DNA of 64,000 nucleotides from UBA4742 sp002403895 (GCA_036823295.1 DAISGD010000005.1:44316-108315), one strand, 5' to 3'; shown: positions 51,408 to 61,173, counted from the stretch's first letter. Numbers and translations are program-made. Notes: generated by a model from the letters alone, not told the origin.

Positions 51408-52241
51408 TCAGGCTTCGTTGGCCACGCCCAGGAGCCGGGCCCGGGTCAGCGAGCGCATGCCCGAGAACAGCAAAGCGAAGCCGATGGCCCAGGCGACGGC
51501 GCCCATCACGATGGACACGCCCACTGCCGCACCGCCGAACAGCGCCCCGGTGGACTGGCCGTAGGCGATGAGGATCAGGGGGAACGTGATGAGTCCGGCG
51601 GCCTGTTGGGCGGCTGCTGTGCTCTTGACCCGGGCCGATAGCCGCAGCACCAGCGACAGGGCGATGAGCAGGAACGGTGGCAGCACCCACAAGATGAGCA
51701 GCCACCACGACGGGGTAGGGAAGAACCAACCCCCGGCGTCGGGGCCGACGATGAGGTTGACCATCAAGGAGTAGAGCCCGAAGCCGACCACCGTCGTGAG
51801 GTAGCCCGGGATGAGGCTGGCGATGAGCTTGCCCAGGTAGATCTCCTTCACCGTGGCGGGCGAGTGGGCCAGGAACTCACCCGTGCCCCGCTCGCGCTCG
51901 CCCACGATCGAGCTCGACCCGACGGCGGTCGAGATGGTCAGCGGGACGATCACCGCGATCGGCGCCAACAGGTACACCGCCAGCACGTAGGAGACCTTGG
52001 TCCCGGCGTCGGCGCCCTGGGGCACAGCCGCCTGTGCGGCCTCGGGGAGCAGCTGCAGCGCCTGGGACACCTGCTGTACGGCGCCGACGTTGCCGATGCT
52101 GTTGATGATCGACAACAAGATGGTGGGGATCACCACGAAGAAGATCCCGCCCAGCAGCATCATCGGCACCCAGAAGTCCTTGGACTGTGCCAGGTGCTTC
52201 AGGTCAGTGCGCATCACCGTCATCATGCGGGAGTAGTTCAT
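51408..52241 (-). CDS. ABC-2 type transporter permease
   Basis: 277 residues with about six hydrophobic helices and the ABC-2 pattern SSSIVGERERGTGEFLAHSPATVKEIYLGKLIASLIPGYL before the core helices. A large extracytoplasmic loop lies between the first and second helices. It forms an exporter with the ATPase encoded upstream; ATG 52241 overlaps that gene's stop as ATGA. Substrate unknown. Similar pairs act on drugs, lipids or Na+. Confidence 0.87.
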   Translation of the reverse strand: MNYSRMMTVMRTDLKHLAQSKDFWVPMMLLGGIFFVVIPTILLSIINSIGNVGAVQQVSQALQLLPEAAQAAVPQGADAGTKVSYVLAVYLLAPIAVIVPLTISTAVGSSSIVGERERGTGEFLAHSPATVKEIYLGKLIASLIPGYLTTVVGFGLYSLMVNLIVGPDAGGWFFPTPSWWLLILWVLPPFLLIALSLVLRLSARVKSTAAAQQAAGLITFPLILIAYGQSTGALFGGAAVGVSIVMGAVAWAIGFALLFSGMRSLTRARLLGVANEA

Positions 52242-53308
52242 CGGGTCACCTCGGGGAAGACGCCGAGCCCTTGGCCGGCGTCGGGCGCCCGCCGTTCCCG
52301 ACGGATGGCGAAGTACAGGTCCTCGAGCGACGGGTTGAACGGATCCACCCGGGTCAGACGGACCCCGGCGGCCACCAGCGCCGCTACCAGCTCCGGCACC
52401 CGACGGATGTCGTCGACCTGGAGCTCCGAGACGCCTTCGCGCCGGTCGAGGCCGAGCACCCCCTCCATGCCCCACAGCAGGTCGAGTTGGTCGGGATCCT
52501 CGGCATCGAGCCGGACGACGTCGCCCGGCCAGTAGCGGCGGGTGAGCTCAGCCTGGGTGCCGTGGATGAGGTCGGTGCCGTTCTCCAGCACCACGATCTG
52601 ATCGGCCAGGCCCTCCGCCTCCACCAGCAGGTGGGTGCACATGACGACGGTCCGAGCCTCACCGGTCATGTCCCGGATGAGGTCGAGCACGGCGTGCGAC
52701 GACTCCGGATCGAGGCCCGAGGTCGGCTCGTCGAACAACAAGAGGTCGGGGTTGTGCAGCACCGCCCGGGACAGCGCCAGGCGCGTTTTCATGCCCGTCG
52801 AGTACCCACCCACCTGTTGGTCGAGGGCGTCGACGATGCCGAAGCGACCGGCCGCCTCTCGGATCTGTTTGGTGGCATTGCGGCCGAGGCCGTAGAGCTC
52901 GGCCGAGTACGACAGGTTGTCCCAGCCCGACAGGCGGTCATAGAGCGCCGGCTTGGCCGACACCACGCCGCAGCGCCGCCGCACATCCTCACCGAAACGG
53001 TCGGGGTCGAAGCCGAACGTCCGCACGGTGCCCCGGTCGGGCGTGAGGGCGCCGGTGATGATCCGGATCGCGGTCGTCTTGCCGGCGCCGTTGGGGCCGA
53101 GCAGGACGGTGATGCGACTCTCGGGCACGAGGATCGTGACGTTGGACAGCGCCGGCACGCGACCGAACGACTTGTTCACGTCACGGATCTCGACGACGAG
53201 CGGTGCCGGCGTCTGCCCGTGAGCGGGCCGGGGGTCGGAGCCCGGGGCGGGCGTTGGGGGGGTAAGGGGCGAGTTGGGTGCGGTGGTGGCCGTATCGGAA
53301 GGGGTCAC
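52238..53308 (-). CDS. ABC transporter ATP-binding protein (DrrA/NatA-like)
   Basis: 356 residues. After a Pro/Thr-rich leader of about 35 residues: Walker A GPNGAGKTT, signature YSTGMKTRLALSRA (a variant of LSGGQ common in DrrA-like proteins), Walker B LLLFDEPTSGLDP, H-loop MCTHLL. A C-terminal domain of about 110 residues follows. GAGG lies 5 nt before GTG 53308. It is divergent from ruvC. Export partner of the following permease. Confidence 0.9.
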   Translation of the reverse strand: MTPSDTATTAPNSPLTPPTPAPGSDPRPAHGQTPAPLVVEIRDVNKSFGRVPALSNVTILVPESRITVLLGPNGAGKTTAIRIITGALTPDRGTVRTFGFDPDRFGEDVRRRCGVVSAKPALYDRLSGWDNLSYSAELYGLGRNATKQIREAAGRFGIVDALDQQVGGYSTGMKTRLALSRAVLHNPDLLLFDEPTSGLDPESSHAVLDLIRDMTGEARTVVMCTHLLVEAEGLADQIVVLENGTDLIHGTQAELTRRYWPGDVVRLDAEDPDQLDLLWGMEGVLGLDRREGVSELQVDDIRRVPELVAALVAAGVRLTRVDPFNPSLEDLYFAIRRERRAPDAGQGLGVFPEVTR

Positions 53309-53390
53309 AGGTACCTCATCGGCAGTCCGGGGGCCGGCTCAAGCGGCTGGTGGTGACGAGGGGGTCCACCGACCCGCCGGGCCCGATGGA

Positions 53391-53396
53391 TAGGGT
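53391..53396 (+). promoter_or_regulatory. Candidate -10 box, leaderless ruvC
   Basis: TAGGGT followed by 7 nt and then GTG 53404. Confidence 0.5.
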
Positions 53397-53403
53397 CGTA
53401 CGC

Positions 53404-53928
53404 GTGTTCGTCGTGGGGATCGATCCGGGGTTGTCGCGCTGCGGCTACTGCGTGCTCGAGACCGGCCCCGGAGGCCGCTCCCGGGCCGCGGCGCTGGGGG
53501 TGCTGACCACCCCACCGTCGGACCCGGTGCCCGTCCGCCTGGCGGAGCTGCAACGTGAGCTGCGGGCCCTGTTCGACGAATTCGCCCCCATCGCCCTCGC
53601 CGTCGAGCGGGTCTTGTTCCAGGTCAATGTGCGCACCGCCATGTCGGTGGGCCAGGCCAGCGGGCTGGCCATGGCCGAGGCGGCCAACCGGGGCTGCGAG
53701 GTGGTGCAGTACTCGCCCAATCAGGTCAAACAGGCGGTGGCCGGTCACGGCGCCGCCGACAAGGAACAGGTGCAACGCATGGTCCAGACGCTGCTCGGCC
53801 TGGCCGAGATCCCGAACCCTCCCGATGCGGCCGATGCCGCCGCCATCGCTCTCTGCCACGTAGCGATGGCCCCCATGGCCCGGGCCGCGGCCGAGGCCGA
53901 GGCCACCACCACGGGGCGGGTGCGGTGA
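53404..53928 (+). CDS. ruvC: Holliday junction resolvase RuvC
   Basis: 174-residue endonuclease cutting Holliday junctions in recombination repair. VGIDPGLSRCGYCVLE gives the first catalytic Asp, ALAVERVLFQVN the Glu, and PDAADAAAIALCH the last two acidic residues. GTG 53404 fits the family N-terminus; the frame is open to 53278, and ATG 53386 would put the TAGGGT box inside the gene. The stop overlaps ruvA as GTGA. Confidence 0.95.
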   Translation: MFVVGIDPGLSRCGYCVLETGPGGRSRAAALGVLTTPPSDPVPVRLAELQRELRALFDEFAPIALAVERVLFQVNVRTAMSVGQASGLAMAEAANRGCEVVQYSPNQVKQAVAGHGAADKEQVQRMVQTLLGLAEIPNPPDAADAAAIALCHVAMAPMARAAAEAEATTTGRVR

Positions 53929-54533
53929 TCGGCTCGCTGCGAGGCACGTTGGCGGACCGCTCCGGCACCGGCGAGGTGCTGATCGAGGTCGGCGGCGTGG
54001 GCTACCGGGTCACGGTGACCCCCACCACGGTCGTGGAGTTGGGCGAGCCCGGCACTGACGTCTTCGTCCACATCCATCACCACATCCGTGAGGATGCCCA
54101 AACGCTCTACGGCTTCCTCACCCGGGACGAGCGGGACGGGTTCGAAGCGCTGCTGGGCGCCCATGGCGTGGGCCCCGCTCTGGCGCTGGCCATCTTGTCG
54201 GTCCACGGGCCCGACGCGCTGGCCCTCGTCATCGCCGAGGACGATGTCGATGCCCTCTGCCTGGTCCCCGGCGTGGGCAAGAAGACCGCCGCCCGCCTGC
54301 TCATCGAGTTGAAGTCCCGCCTCCGGGTGCCCACCCTCGATGCCGGGTCGAGCGCGCCCACCGGTCCCACCGGCAGCCGCGGGCGCCTGTCGGCCCGCTC
54401 CGACGTGCGCGACGCCCTGGCCAATCTGGGTTACGGCCCAGATGAGGTTGCCGCCGTTGTGCGGGAGCTGCCCGACGACGAGGACGTGTCCGTATTGTTG
54501 AAGCAGGCGCTGCAGCGCCTGGCGGTGAGCTGA
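53925..54533 (+). CDS. ruvA: Holliday junction branch-migration subunit RuvA
   Basis: 202 residues. IGSLRGTLADRSGTGEVLIEVGGVGYRVTV opens domain I, YGFLTRDERDGFEALLGAHGVGPALALAIL and DDVDALCLVPGVGKKTAARLLIELK are the two helix-hairpin-helix motifs, and a C-terminal RuvB-binding domain ends the protein. It holds the four-way junction for RuvB. GTG start overlapping the ruvC stop. Confidence 0.96.
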   Translation: MIGSLRGTLADRSGTGEVLIEVGGVGYRVTVTPTTVVELGEPGTDVFVHIHHHIREDAQTLYGFLTRDERDGFEALLGAHGVGPALALAILSVHGPDALALVIAEDDVDALCLVPGVGKKTAARLLIELKSRLRVPTLDAGSSAPTGPTGSRGRLSARSDVRDALANLGYGPDEVAAVVRELPDDEDVSVLLKQALQRLAVS

Positions 54534-54546
54534 GCGGAGCTGAGCT

Positions 54547-55632
54547 ATGCGCGACGAGCTACTGAATCCCGAACCCATCCCCGACGATGTCCTGGCCGAG
54601 TCGCTCGAGCAGTTCATCCACGACGACACACTCAACGACGAGGGTGGCCTGCGGCCCCGCCGGTTGGACGAGTTCGTCGGCCAGGCCGAGCTCAAGGAGC
54701 ACCTCGAGATCATCCTCGAGGCCGCTCGTCGGCGAGGCCAGGCGGTGGATCATCTCCTGTTCGCCGGGCCCCCGGGGCTGGGCAAGACGACCCTGGCCGG
54801 CATCGTGGCCGCCGAGATGGGAGTGGGCCTGCAGATCACGTCCGGTCCCGCTCTCGAAAGGGCGGGCGACCTGGCCGCCATCCTCACCCGACTCAGCGAG
54901 GGTGATGTGTTGTTCATCGACGAGATCCACCGCCTGTCGCGCGCCGTCGAAGAGGTCCTGTACCCGGGCATGGAGGACTTCAAGCTGGACATCGTGCTGG
55001 GCAAGGGCCCCGCCGCCCGCTCCATCCGCCTCGACCTGCCCCGCTTCACGCTGGTCGGCGCCACCACCCGCACCGGGCTCATCACCGGGCCCCTGCGCGA
55101 TCGCTTCGGGCTCGTAGCCCGACTCGACTACTACGAGCCGGCCGATCTCAAGGCCATCGTCGAGCGCGCCGCTGGCATCCTGGGGGTCACCATCGACTCC
55201 ACCGGCGCTGGGGAGATCGCCCGCCGAGCCCGCGGCACCCCCCGCATCGCCAACCGCCTGCTGCGGCGCGTGCGCGACTTCGCCGAGGTCCGCAGCGACG
55301 GGGTGATCGATGCCGCCACTGCCCACGACGGCTTGGCCCTGTTCGGAGTGGACGACCTCGGCCTGGACAAGCTCGATCGGGCCATCCTGTCGGCCATCGC
55401 CGACCGTTTCGGCGGTGGCCCGGTGGGCCTGTCCACGTTGGCCATCAGCGTGGGGGGGCCCACCGAGACGATCGAGGACGTGTACGAGCCGTTCCTCATC
55501 CAGCAGGGCTTGCTCATGCGCACTCCCCGTGGCCGGGTGGTGACGCCGGCGGCGTGGGCTCATCTTGGGCTCATCGCGCCGCCGAGTGCCGCGATGGCCG
55601 CCGCCGACGAGCCGCCCGCGCTGTTCGGCTGA
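54547..55632 (+). CDS. ruvB: Holliday junction branch-migration ATPase RuvB
   Basis: 361-residue AAA+ motor. RPRRLDEFVGQAELKEHL, Walker A GPPGLGKTTLA, Walker B LFIDEIHRL, sensor region TLVGATTRTGL, and C-terminal winged helix ending RTPRGRVVTPAAWAHLG. GGAG lies 7 nt before ATG 54547. Forms the RuvABC complex with the two preceding products. Confidence 0.97.
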   Translation: MRDELLNPEPIPDDVLAESLEQFIHDDTLNDEGGLRPRRLDEFVGQAELKEHLEIILEAARRRGQAVDHLLFAGPPGLGKTTLAGIVAAEMGVGLQITSGPALERAGDLAAILTRLSEGDVLFIDEIHRLSRAVEEVLYPGMEDFKLDIVLGKGPAARSIRLDLPRFTLVGATTRTGLITGPLRDRFGLVARLDYYEPADLKAIVERAAGILGVTIDSTGAGEIARRARGTPRIANRLLRRVRDFAEVRSDGVIDAATAHDGLALFGVDDLGLDKLDRAILSAIADRFGGGPVGLSTLAISVGGPTETIEDVYEPFLIQQGLLMRTPRGRVVTPAAWAHLGLIAPPSAAMAAADEPPALFG

Positions 55633-55637
55633 CCCCC

Positions 55638-55643
55638 TAACCT
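55638..55643 (+). promoter_or_regulatory. Candidate -10 box before queA
   Basis: TAACCT followed by 8 nt and then GTG 55652. It lies in the short ruvB-queA gap, so it would give a separate promoter for queA-tgt. Confidence 0.35.
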
Positions 55644-55651
55644 GACCCGCC

Positions 55652-56710
55652 GTGGACACGGCCGACTTCGACTACGAGCTGCCGGCCGAGCGCATCGCCC
55701 AGATCCCAATCGAGCCCCGCGACGCCGCCCGACTCCTCGTAGACCGGGGACCGGGCGCCGGGGTCGAGCACCGAAGCGTCCACGATCTGCCCGACGTGGT
55801 CGAGCCCGGCGACCTGGTCGTGGTCAACACCACCCGGGTCATGCCGGCCCGCCTGCCTCTGGTCAAGCCCACCGGCGGTGCGGCCGAGGTGCTCCTCGTC
55901 GAGGAACGAGGGGATGGCCGGTGGGAAGCGCTGGTCCGCCCCAGCCGCCGGATCGTTCCCGGTACCCGGCTCCACAGCACGCGCACCGACATGATCTCGG
56001 TCGTGGTGGGCGAGGACCTGGGTGACGGCGTGCGGCTGGTGTTGGTCGAGTTGGTAGGGGCGTCGCTCACCGAGGCCCTCGACGTGGCCGGCGAGATGCC
56101 GCTCCCGCCGTATTTGACCGGGGGTCTCGAGGACCCCGAGCGCTACCAGACCGTCTATTCCGAACGCCCGGCCTCGGCCGCCGCACCCACCGCCGGTCTC
56201 CACCTCACGCCGGCCCTGCTCCATCGGTTGGAACGGCAAGGGGTGCCCGCGGTGCCCGTCGAGCTGGTGGTGGGGTTGGGCACATTCCGACCCATGACGG
56301 CCGCCAAGGTCGAGGACCACACCATGCACGCCGAGCGCTACCGGGTCCCGCCGACCACCCTCGAGGCCGTCGGCCGCGCTCGTGAGGCCGGCGGACGCGT
56401 CGTCGCCATCGGCACAACCACCGTCCGGGCGCTGGAGAGCGCGGCGGCCACCGGTCAGCTCGAAGGCCACACCGAGCTGTTCATCCATGGCGACTTCGAG
56501 TTCCAGGTCGTCGACCGGCTCGTCACCAACTTCCACCTGCCCCGCTCGTCGCTGCTGGTCATGGTGGACGCCTTCGCCGGCCCACGGTGGCGTGACCTCT
56601 ACGCCACCGCCCTGGCCGACAACTACCGGTTCCTGTCTTTCGGTGACGCCATGTTGCTGACCCGTCACGACCGCTGGCCCGAGCTCTCGGGTGAGGTCCG
56701 CCCGTCGTGA
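55652..56710 (+). CDS. queA: S-adenosylmethionine:tRNA ribosyltransferase-isomerase
   Basis: 352 residues. Adds the epoxycyclopentanediol from SAM to the 7-deazaguanine base in tRNA, the second-last queuosine step. FDYELPAERIAQIPIEPRDAARLLV, LVVVNTTRVMPARL, PPYL, SAAAPTAGLHLTPALL, and NFHLPRSSLLVMVDAFAG are present. GTG start; coupled to tgt by a GTGA overlap. The full queuosine precursor pathway is not in this window. Confidence 0.96.
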   Translation: MDTADFDYELPAERIAQIPIEPRDAARLLVDRGPGAGVEHRSVHDLPDVVEPGDLVVVNTTRVMPARLPLVKPTGGAAEVLLVEERGDGRWEALVRPSRRIVPGTRLHSTRTDMISVVVGEDLGDGVRLVLVELVGASLTEALDVAGEMPLPPYLTGGLEDPERYQTVYSERPASAAAPTAGLHLTPALLHRLERQGVPAVPVELVVGLGTFRPMTAAKVEDHTMHAERYRVPPTTLEAVGRAREAGGRVVAIGTTTVRALESAAATGQLEGHTELFIHGDFEFQVVDRLVTNFHLPRSSLLVMVDAFAGPRWRDLYATALADNYRFLSFGDAMLLTRHDRWPELSGEVRPS

Positions 56711-57840
56711 GTGACCGCGTGGTGGAGATGGAGATCGACGCCATCGACGGCCTGGCCCGTGCCGGTCGGGTCCACACCCCGCGCGGCTCGTTCGGGACAC
56801 CGGTGTTCATGCCCGTCGGCACCCGGGGTTCGGTGCGCACCCTGTCGTCCATCGACCTCGAGGACCTGGGTGTCGAGATCATGCTGGGCAACACCTACCA
56901 CCTCATGTTGCGGCCCGGCGCGGACGTGATCGACGAGCTGGGTGACCTGCACGGCTTCTTGGCCTGGGACGGCCACGTCCTGACCGACTCGGGCGGGTTC
57001 CAGATCTTCTCGCTGGAGCCCAAGTTGTCCGACGAGGGGGCCATCTTCCGCTCCACCTATGACGGCAGTACCCATCACCTCACGCCCGAGTCGGCGGTCG
57101 ACATCCAGCGCACCCTTGGAGCGGACATCCAGATGGTGCTCGACGTATGTCCCGCGCTCCCGGCCACCGAGGCCGTCGTCCGCGCCGCCGTCGACCGCAC
57201 CGCCGCGTGGGCGGAGCGGGGTCGGGCCGCCTTCCTGGCCGGCCGGGACGGCGGACACACCGATGCCCAGCGGAGCCAAGCCCAGTTCGGCATCGTGCAG
57301 GGCGGGGTCGACCTCCAGTTGCGGGCCGAGAGCACGGGCCGCACCCTCGAGGTCGGCTTCGACGGCTATGGCATCGGCGGCCTGTCGGTGGGAGAACCCC
57401 GCGACGAGATGTTGCCCGCGCTCGAGGTCGTCACCGCCGCGTTGCCAGCTGACCAGCCCCGCTACCTCATGGGGGTGGGCGACCCGATCGGGTTCGTGGA
57501 GGGCATCGCCCGGGGGGTGGACCTGTTCGACTGTGTCATGCCCACCCGGGCCGCCCGCCACGGCACCATCTTCACCGATGCCGGACGGTTGAACCTGCGC
57601 AACGCCGGGCACGCCCGGGCCTCGGGCCCGCTGGACGAGGCGTGCACCTGCACCGTGTGCGGCCGCTGGTCGCGGGCCTACCTTCGCCATCTCCTGCGGG
57701 TGCAGGAACCCACGGCCGGACGGCTTTTGACCATCCACAACGTCCACTGGTGCCTAAATCTCATGCGCCGGGCCCGGTCGGCCATCGGCGCCGGCCAGTT
57801 CGAAGTGCTGCGGCGTGAAGTGGTCGAGGCCTGGAGCTGA
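56707..57840 (+). CDS. tgt: Queuine/preQ1 tRNA-guanine transglycosylase
   Basis: 377-residue TIM-barrel enzyme exchanging guanine 34 for preQ1 in GUN-anticodon tRNAs. HTPRGSFGTPVFMPVGT, GNTYHLMLRPG, the active-site Asp in VLTDSGGFQIFSL, VLDVCPALPAT (nucleophile Asp region), GIGGLSVGE, and the zinc site CTCTVCGRW with a downstream His. Full length. Coupled to queA, so the pair modifies the same tRNAs in sequence. Confidence 0.96.
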   Translation: MSDRVVEMEIDAIDGLARAGRVHTPRGSFGTPVFMPVGTRGSVRTLSSIDLEDLGVEIMLGNTYHLMLRPGADVIDELGDLHGFLAWDGHVLTDSGGFQIFSLEPKLSDEGAIFRSTYDGSTHHLTPESAVDIQRTLGADIQMVLDVCPALPATEAVVRAAVDRTAAWAERGRAAFLAGRDGGHTDAQRSQAQFGIVQGGVDLQLRAESTGRTLEVGFDGYGIGGLSVGEPRDEMLPALEVVTAALPADQPRYLMGVGDPIGFVEGIARGVDLFDCVMPTRAARHGTIFTDAGRLNLRNAGHARASGPLDEACTCTVCGRWSRAYLRHLLRVQEPTAGRLLTIHNVHWCLNLMRRARSAIGAGQFEVLRREVVEAWS

Positions 57841-57964
57841 TCCAGGGTCGGTTGAGGCGCGGGCCAGGCGACAGCACCGAGGCGGCGGGGCGGCGGGGCG
57901 GTCTTGCCCCCGCCTGACGCTCGACTAACCTCCGTCCGGCTCTGACTGTCTGTCGCGGAATCTC

Positions 57965-58291
57965 ATGCAACTTGCCTTTCTCTTCATCCTGTTGGCCCTC
58001 ATGTGGGTCGTGCTCATCGTCCCCCGCCAGCGCGAGGCCCGCCGCCAGCGCGCCCTGCTGGCAACCCTGGAGGTGGGTGACGAGGTCGTCACCGCCGGCG
58101 GGATCCACGGGCGGGTGGTCGGCGTCGGCGTCGACGACGACACCGTGATGGTCGAGGTGGCGCCCGCGGTGACCCTCAAGATTGCCCGCCGGGCGGTGCT
58201 GTCCCGCGTGGATGAGCCCGCGGTTCCATTCGCCCCTGGCCTCGACCGGCCCGACCCCAGCCCCGACCCCGTGGTCGGGACCGAGGACTGA
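57965..58291 (+). CDS. yajC: Preprotein translocase subunit YajC
   Basis: 108 residues: one N-terminal transmembrane helix (about 2-20, ending VLIVPRQREARRQ), then the YajC domain LEVGDEVVTAGGIHGRVVGVGVDDDTVMVEVAPAVTLKIARRAV and a Pro-rich tail. It associates with SecDF in the export machinery. TAACCT at 57927-57932 may be the promoter, giving a leader of about 30 nt. secD starts 6 bases after the stop. Confidence 0.92.
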   Translation: MQLAFLFILLALMWVVLIVPRQREARRQRALLATLEVGDEVVTAGGIHGRVVGVGVDDDTVMVEVAPAVTLKIARRAVLSRVDEPAVPFAPGLDRPDPSPDPVVGTED

Positions 58292-58297
58292 CACCCC

Positions 58298-60034
58298 GTG
58301 GCCAGCCGTAAGCGTCGCCGGAGCAACACGCTCATCTTCATCCTGATCGCCGCCGTGGTCTGCCTCTTGTACTCCGTGCTGTCCAACGATCGTCCGTTCC
58401 TCGGCTTGGACCTGCAGGGCGGTGTCTCGGTGGTCCTCCAGCCCCAGGATCCCAGCGTCTCCAAGGATTCGTTGGACCAGGCCAAGCAGATCATCAACCG
58501 CCGCATCAACGGGCTGGGCGTGGCCGAGGCGAACGTGACCTTGCAGGGCAGCACCATCCTGGTGGAGATCCCCGGCGTGAAGGACCGTGATCGGGCCCTC
58601 AAGGTCATCGGTCAGACGGCGCAGCTGCAGTTCCGCCCCGTGCTGGCCGAGTACCCAGTCTCCACCGCCAACACCACGGACACGACGGGCACCGACGGCG
58701 GTACCTCGATTCCGCCGGTGGATCCCTCCCAGTCGACGTCCACCAGCCAGCAAGGCCTCGCCCCTTCCAGGGAGAGTGGCTTGGTCGAGGGTGAGAGCGC
58801 GGCGGGCCTGCAGACCACCGGGCCGACGGCCACGCCGACGACCGCCGCCCCCACGGCCCCCACCGCTGCGCCCACCGCGAGCACCTCCACCCTCGACCCG
58901 GCGGCGCAGGCCGCCCTGCAGCAACAGGTCCAGTCCCAGATCGCGGCCCAGTCCGGCACCCCTCCGCCGCTCACCTCTGACGAGGATCTGGCCAAGCCCG
59001 ACTCGAAGAGCCAGGTGGTCGTGGTGCCGGAGGTGGACCGCAAGACCGGGGACACCACCGCCATCTTCAAGCTCGGCCCGGTGCTGGTGGAGGGAACGGC
59101 TCTCGACACCGCCTCTGCCTCGATCGATGACACCGGCAAGTGGCAGGTCAACCCGGTGTTCAAGGACGGCAAGGACGGCATCGACGCGTTCAACGCCGCG
59201 GCGGCGAAATGTAACGCCGGCAGCGATCCCACCTGTCCCGGCACCGCTGGTCCCGGCCGGCTGGCGGTGGTGCTCGACAACGAAGTGCTCACCGCGCCGA
59301 CCATCAACTCGGCCAACTTCCAGCGTGACTCGATCAAGATCTCCGGCAGCTTCGACGAGAAGTCGGCCAAGGACGTCGCGCTCGCCCTCAAGTACGGCGC
59401 CCTGCCCGTCGTGCTGGTGGCCCAACAGAGCCAGATCGTGTCGGCCACCCTCGGCCAGGACGCCCTCCATGCCGGGCTCGTGGCCGGTGCGGTTGGCTTC
59501 GTCCTCGTGGGCATCTACATGATCGCCTTCTACCGCCTCCTTGGTGTGCTGGCCATGCTCAAGTTGCTCATCGAGGCGTCGATCTTGTGGGCCCTGCTGT
59601 GTTACATGGGCGCCCACATCGGACTCGCCCTCACCCTGGCTGGCATCACCGGCATCATCGTGTCAATCGGTGTGTCGCTCGACTCGAACGTCGTCTACTA
59701 CGAGCATCTCAAGGAAGACGTTCGCGCCGGGCGCACCGTCCGGGCGGCGATCGATCAGTCGTTCGCTTCGGCGTGGAGCACGATCCTGGCCGCTGACGGC
59801 GCCTCGATCATCGGCGCTGCCCTGCTGTACTTCCTCACCATCGGGGCCGTGCGGGGCTTCGCCCTCTTCCTGGGCCTCTCCACCCTGCTCGACCTGGCGA
59901 CGTCGTATTGCTACATGCGTCCCGTGGTCCGGTGGGCGACGAGCTCCCAGCGGTGCATGGGCCATCCCCACCAGTTCGGGCTGCCGGCCACGCCGGTGGT
60001 CGCCACCTCCACCACGGCAAAGGTGTCGGTATGA
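58298..60034 (+). CDS. secD: Protein translocase subunit SecD
   Basis: 578-residue RND-type membrane protein that uses the proton gradient to assist SecYEG. DLQGGVSVVLQP follows the first helix. The large extracytoplasmic P1 region contains a Thr/Pro/Ala-rich insert (about 125-225), as in other actinobacterial SecD proteins. Five C-terminal helices follow, with GVSLDSNVVYYEHLKED in the proton-path helix, where E. coli-type SecD has VDAN. GTG start; ATGA overlap with secF. Confidence 0.95.
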   Translation: MASRKRRRSNTLIFILIAAVVCLLYSVLSNDRPFLGLDLQGGVSVVLQPQDPSVSKDSLDQAKQIINRRINGLGVAEANVTLQGSTILVEIPGVKDRDRALKVIGQTAQLQFRPVLAEYPVSTANTTDTTGTDGGTSIPPVDPSQSTSTSQQGLAPSRESGLVEGESAAGLQTTGPTATPTTAAPTAPTAAPTASTSTLDPAAQAALQQQVQSQIAAQSGTPPPLTSDEDLAKPDSKSQVVVVPEVDRKTGDTTAIFKLGPVLVEGTALDTASASIDDTGKWQVNPVFKDGKDGIDAFNAAAAKCNAGSDPTCPGTAGPGRLAVVLDNEVLTAPTINSANFQRDSIKISGSFDEKSAKDVALALKYGALPVVLVAQQSQIVSATLGQDALHAGLVAGAVGFVLVGIYMIAFYRLLGVLAMLKLLIEASILWALLCYMGAHIGLALTLAGITGIIVSIGVSLDSNVVYYEHLKEDVRAGRTVRAAIDQSFASAWSTILAADGASIIGAALLYFLTIGAVRGFALFLGLSTLLDLATSYCYMRPVVRWATSSQRCMGHPHQFGLPATPVVATSTTAKVSV

Positions 60035-61173
60035 GGGCGCTGCGCCGGATCTATCGGGGCGAGAACGAGATCGACTTCGCCCGATGGTGGAAACGGGGCC
60101 TGACCCTGTCGGCCGTGCTCATCGTCATCAGCCTCCTATCGCTGTTCACCCGGGGCCTGAACCTGGGCATCGACTTCGAGGGCGGCGTGTCGATCGAGGG
60201 CAAAGCCCCGGGCGTGTCGGTGTCCCAAGCCCAGGGCGCCATGGACAACCTGGGGGTCGGCGCCGCCAAGGTCCAGGTCATTGGCACCGACACGCTCCGG
60301 GTGCAGGTGACGTCGGATCAGGAGCCCAAGAGGGACGACATCCGTCAGGCCCTGGCCGACCTGGCCGGGACCCAGGCGAGTGACTTCAGCGTCAGCACCG
60401 TCGGCCCCTCATGGGGTCAGGAGATCACCCACTCTGCCGAGCGGGCCCTCGTGTTCTTCCTGTTGGCCATCTTGTTGTATCTGTCGATTCGGCTGGAATG
60501 GAAGATGGCCCTCGGCGCCGTGCTGGCCATGATCCACGACGTCATCATCAGTGTGGGCGTGTACTCCGTCCTGCAGCTGGAGGTCACGCCGCCCACGGTG
60601 ATCGCCTTCCTGACCATCCTCGGCTATTCGATCTACGACACCATCGTGGTGTTCGACAAGGTGAAGGAGAACCAGGCGCGGCCGCCCATCGCTACCCGCC
60701 TGACCTACACCGAGCTGTCGTCGCTTTCGATGAACGAGGTACTGCTCCGCTCGATCAACACGTCGATCGTGGCCATCCTGCCGGTGATCTCCATGCTGAT
60801 GGTGGGCGCCGGGATCCTGGGCGCGGTGACCCTCGAGGAGTTCTCCATCGCCCTGCTGGTCGGCATGTTGTCGGGTGCGTACTCGTCGATCTTCGTGGCC
60901 ATGCCCATCGTGGTCTGGCTCAAGGAGCGTGAGCCCCGCAACGCCGCTCTGCGCGAGCGGCTGGCGTCGGGCAAGGGCGGCTCGCTGAGTCGCAGCCAGG
61001 CCGAGGCGCTGTCGCTGTCCGGGTCGCCTTCGTCCACCCTTGTGGCTGGATCGCCGGCCAAGGCACCCAGCACGGGTGCCACGACGACGCTCGCCCGGGG
61101 TGGGACAAGCCCGACTGCTCCCACGACAACGGCGATCCCCCCGAGGCCCCGGAAGAAGGGCAAGCGCCGCTGA
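60031..61173 (+). CDS. secF: Protein translocase subunit SecF
   Basis: 380 residues with six transmembrane helices. INFARWWKR-like N-terminus (EIDFARWWKRGLTL), GLNLGIDFEGGVSIEG after helix 1, VGPSWGQEITHSAERAL, and LGYSIYDTIVVFDKVKEN in the proton-path helix. A Ser/Thr/Pro-rich cytoplasmic tail of about 70 residues follows the last helix. ATG 60031 overlaps the secD stop, and the stop shares a base with the apt start. Confidence 0.95.
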   Translation: MRALRRIYRGENEIDFARWWKRGLTLSAVLIVISLLSLFTRGLNLGIDFEGGVSIEGKAPGVSVSQAQGAMDNLGVGAAKVQVIGTDTLRVQVTSDQEPKRDDIRQALADLAGTQASDFSVSTVGPSWGQEITHSAERALVFFLLAILLYLSIRLEWKMALGAVLAMIHDVIISVGVYSVLQLEVTPPTVIAFLTILGYSIYDTIVVFDKVKENQARPPIATRLTYTELSSLSMNEVLLRSINTSIVAILPVISMLMVGAGILGAVTLEEFSIALLVGMLSGAYSSIFVAMPIVVWLKEREPRNAALRERLASGKGGSLSRSQAEALSLSGSPSSTLVAGSPAKAPSTGATTTLARGGTSPTAPTTTAIPPRPRKKGKRR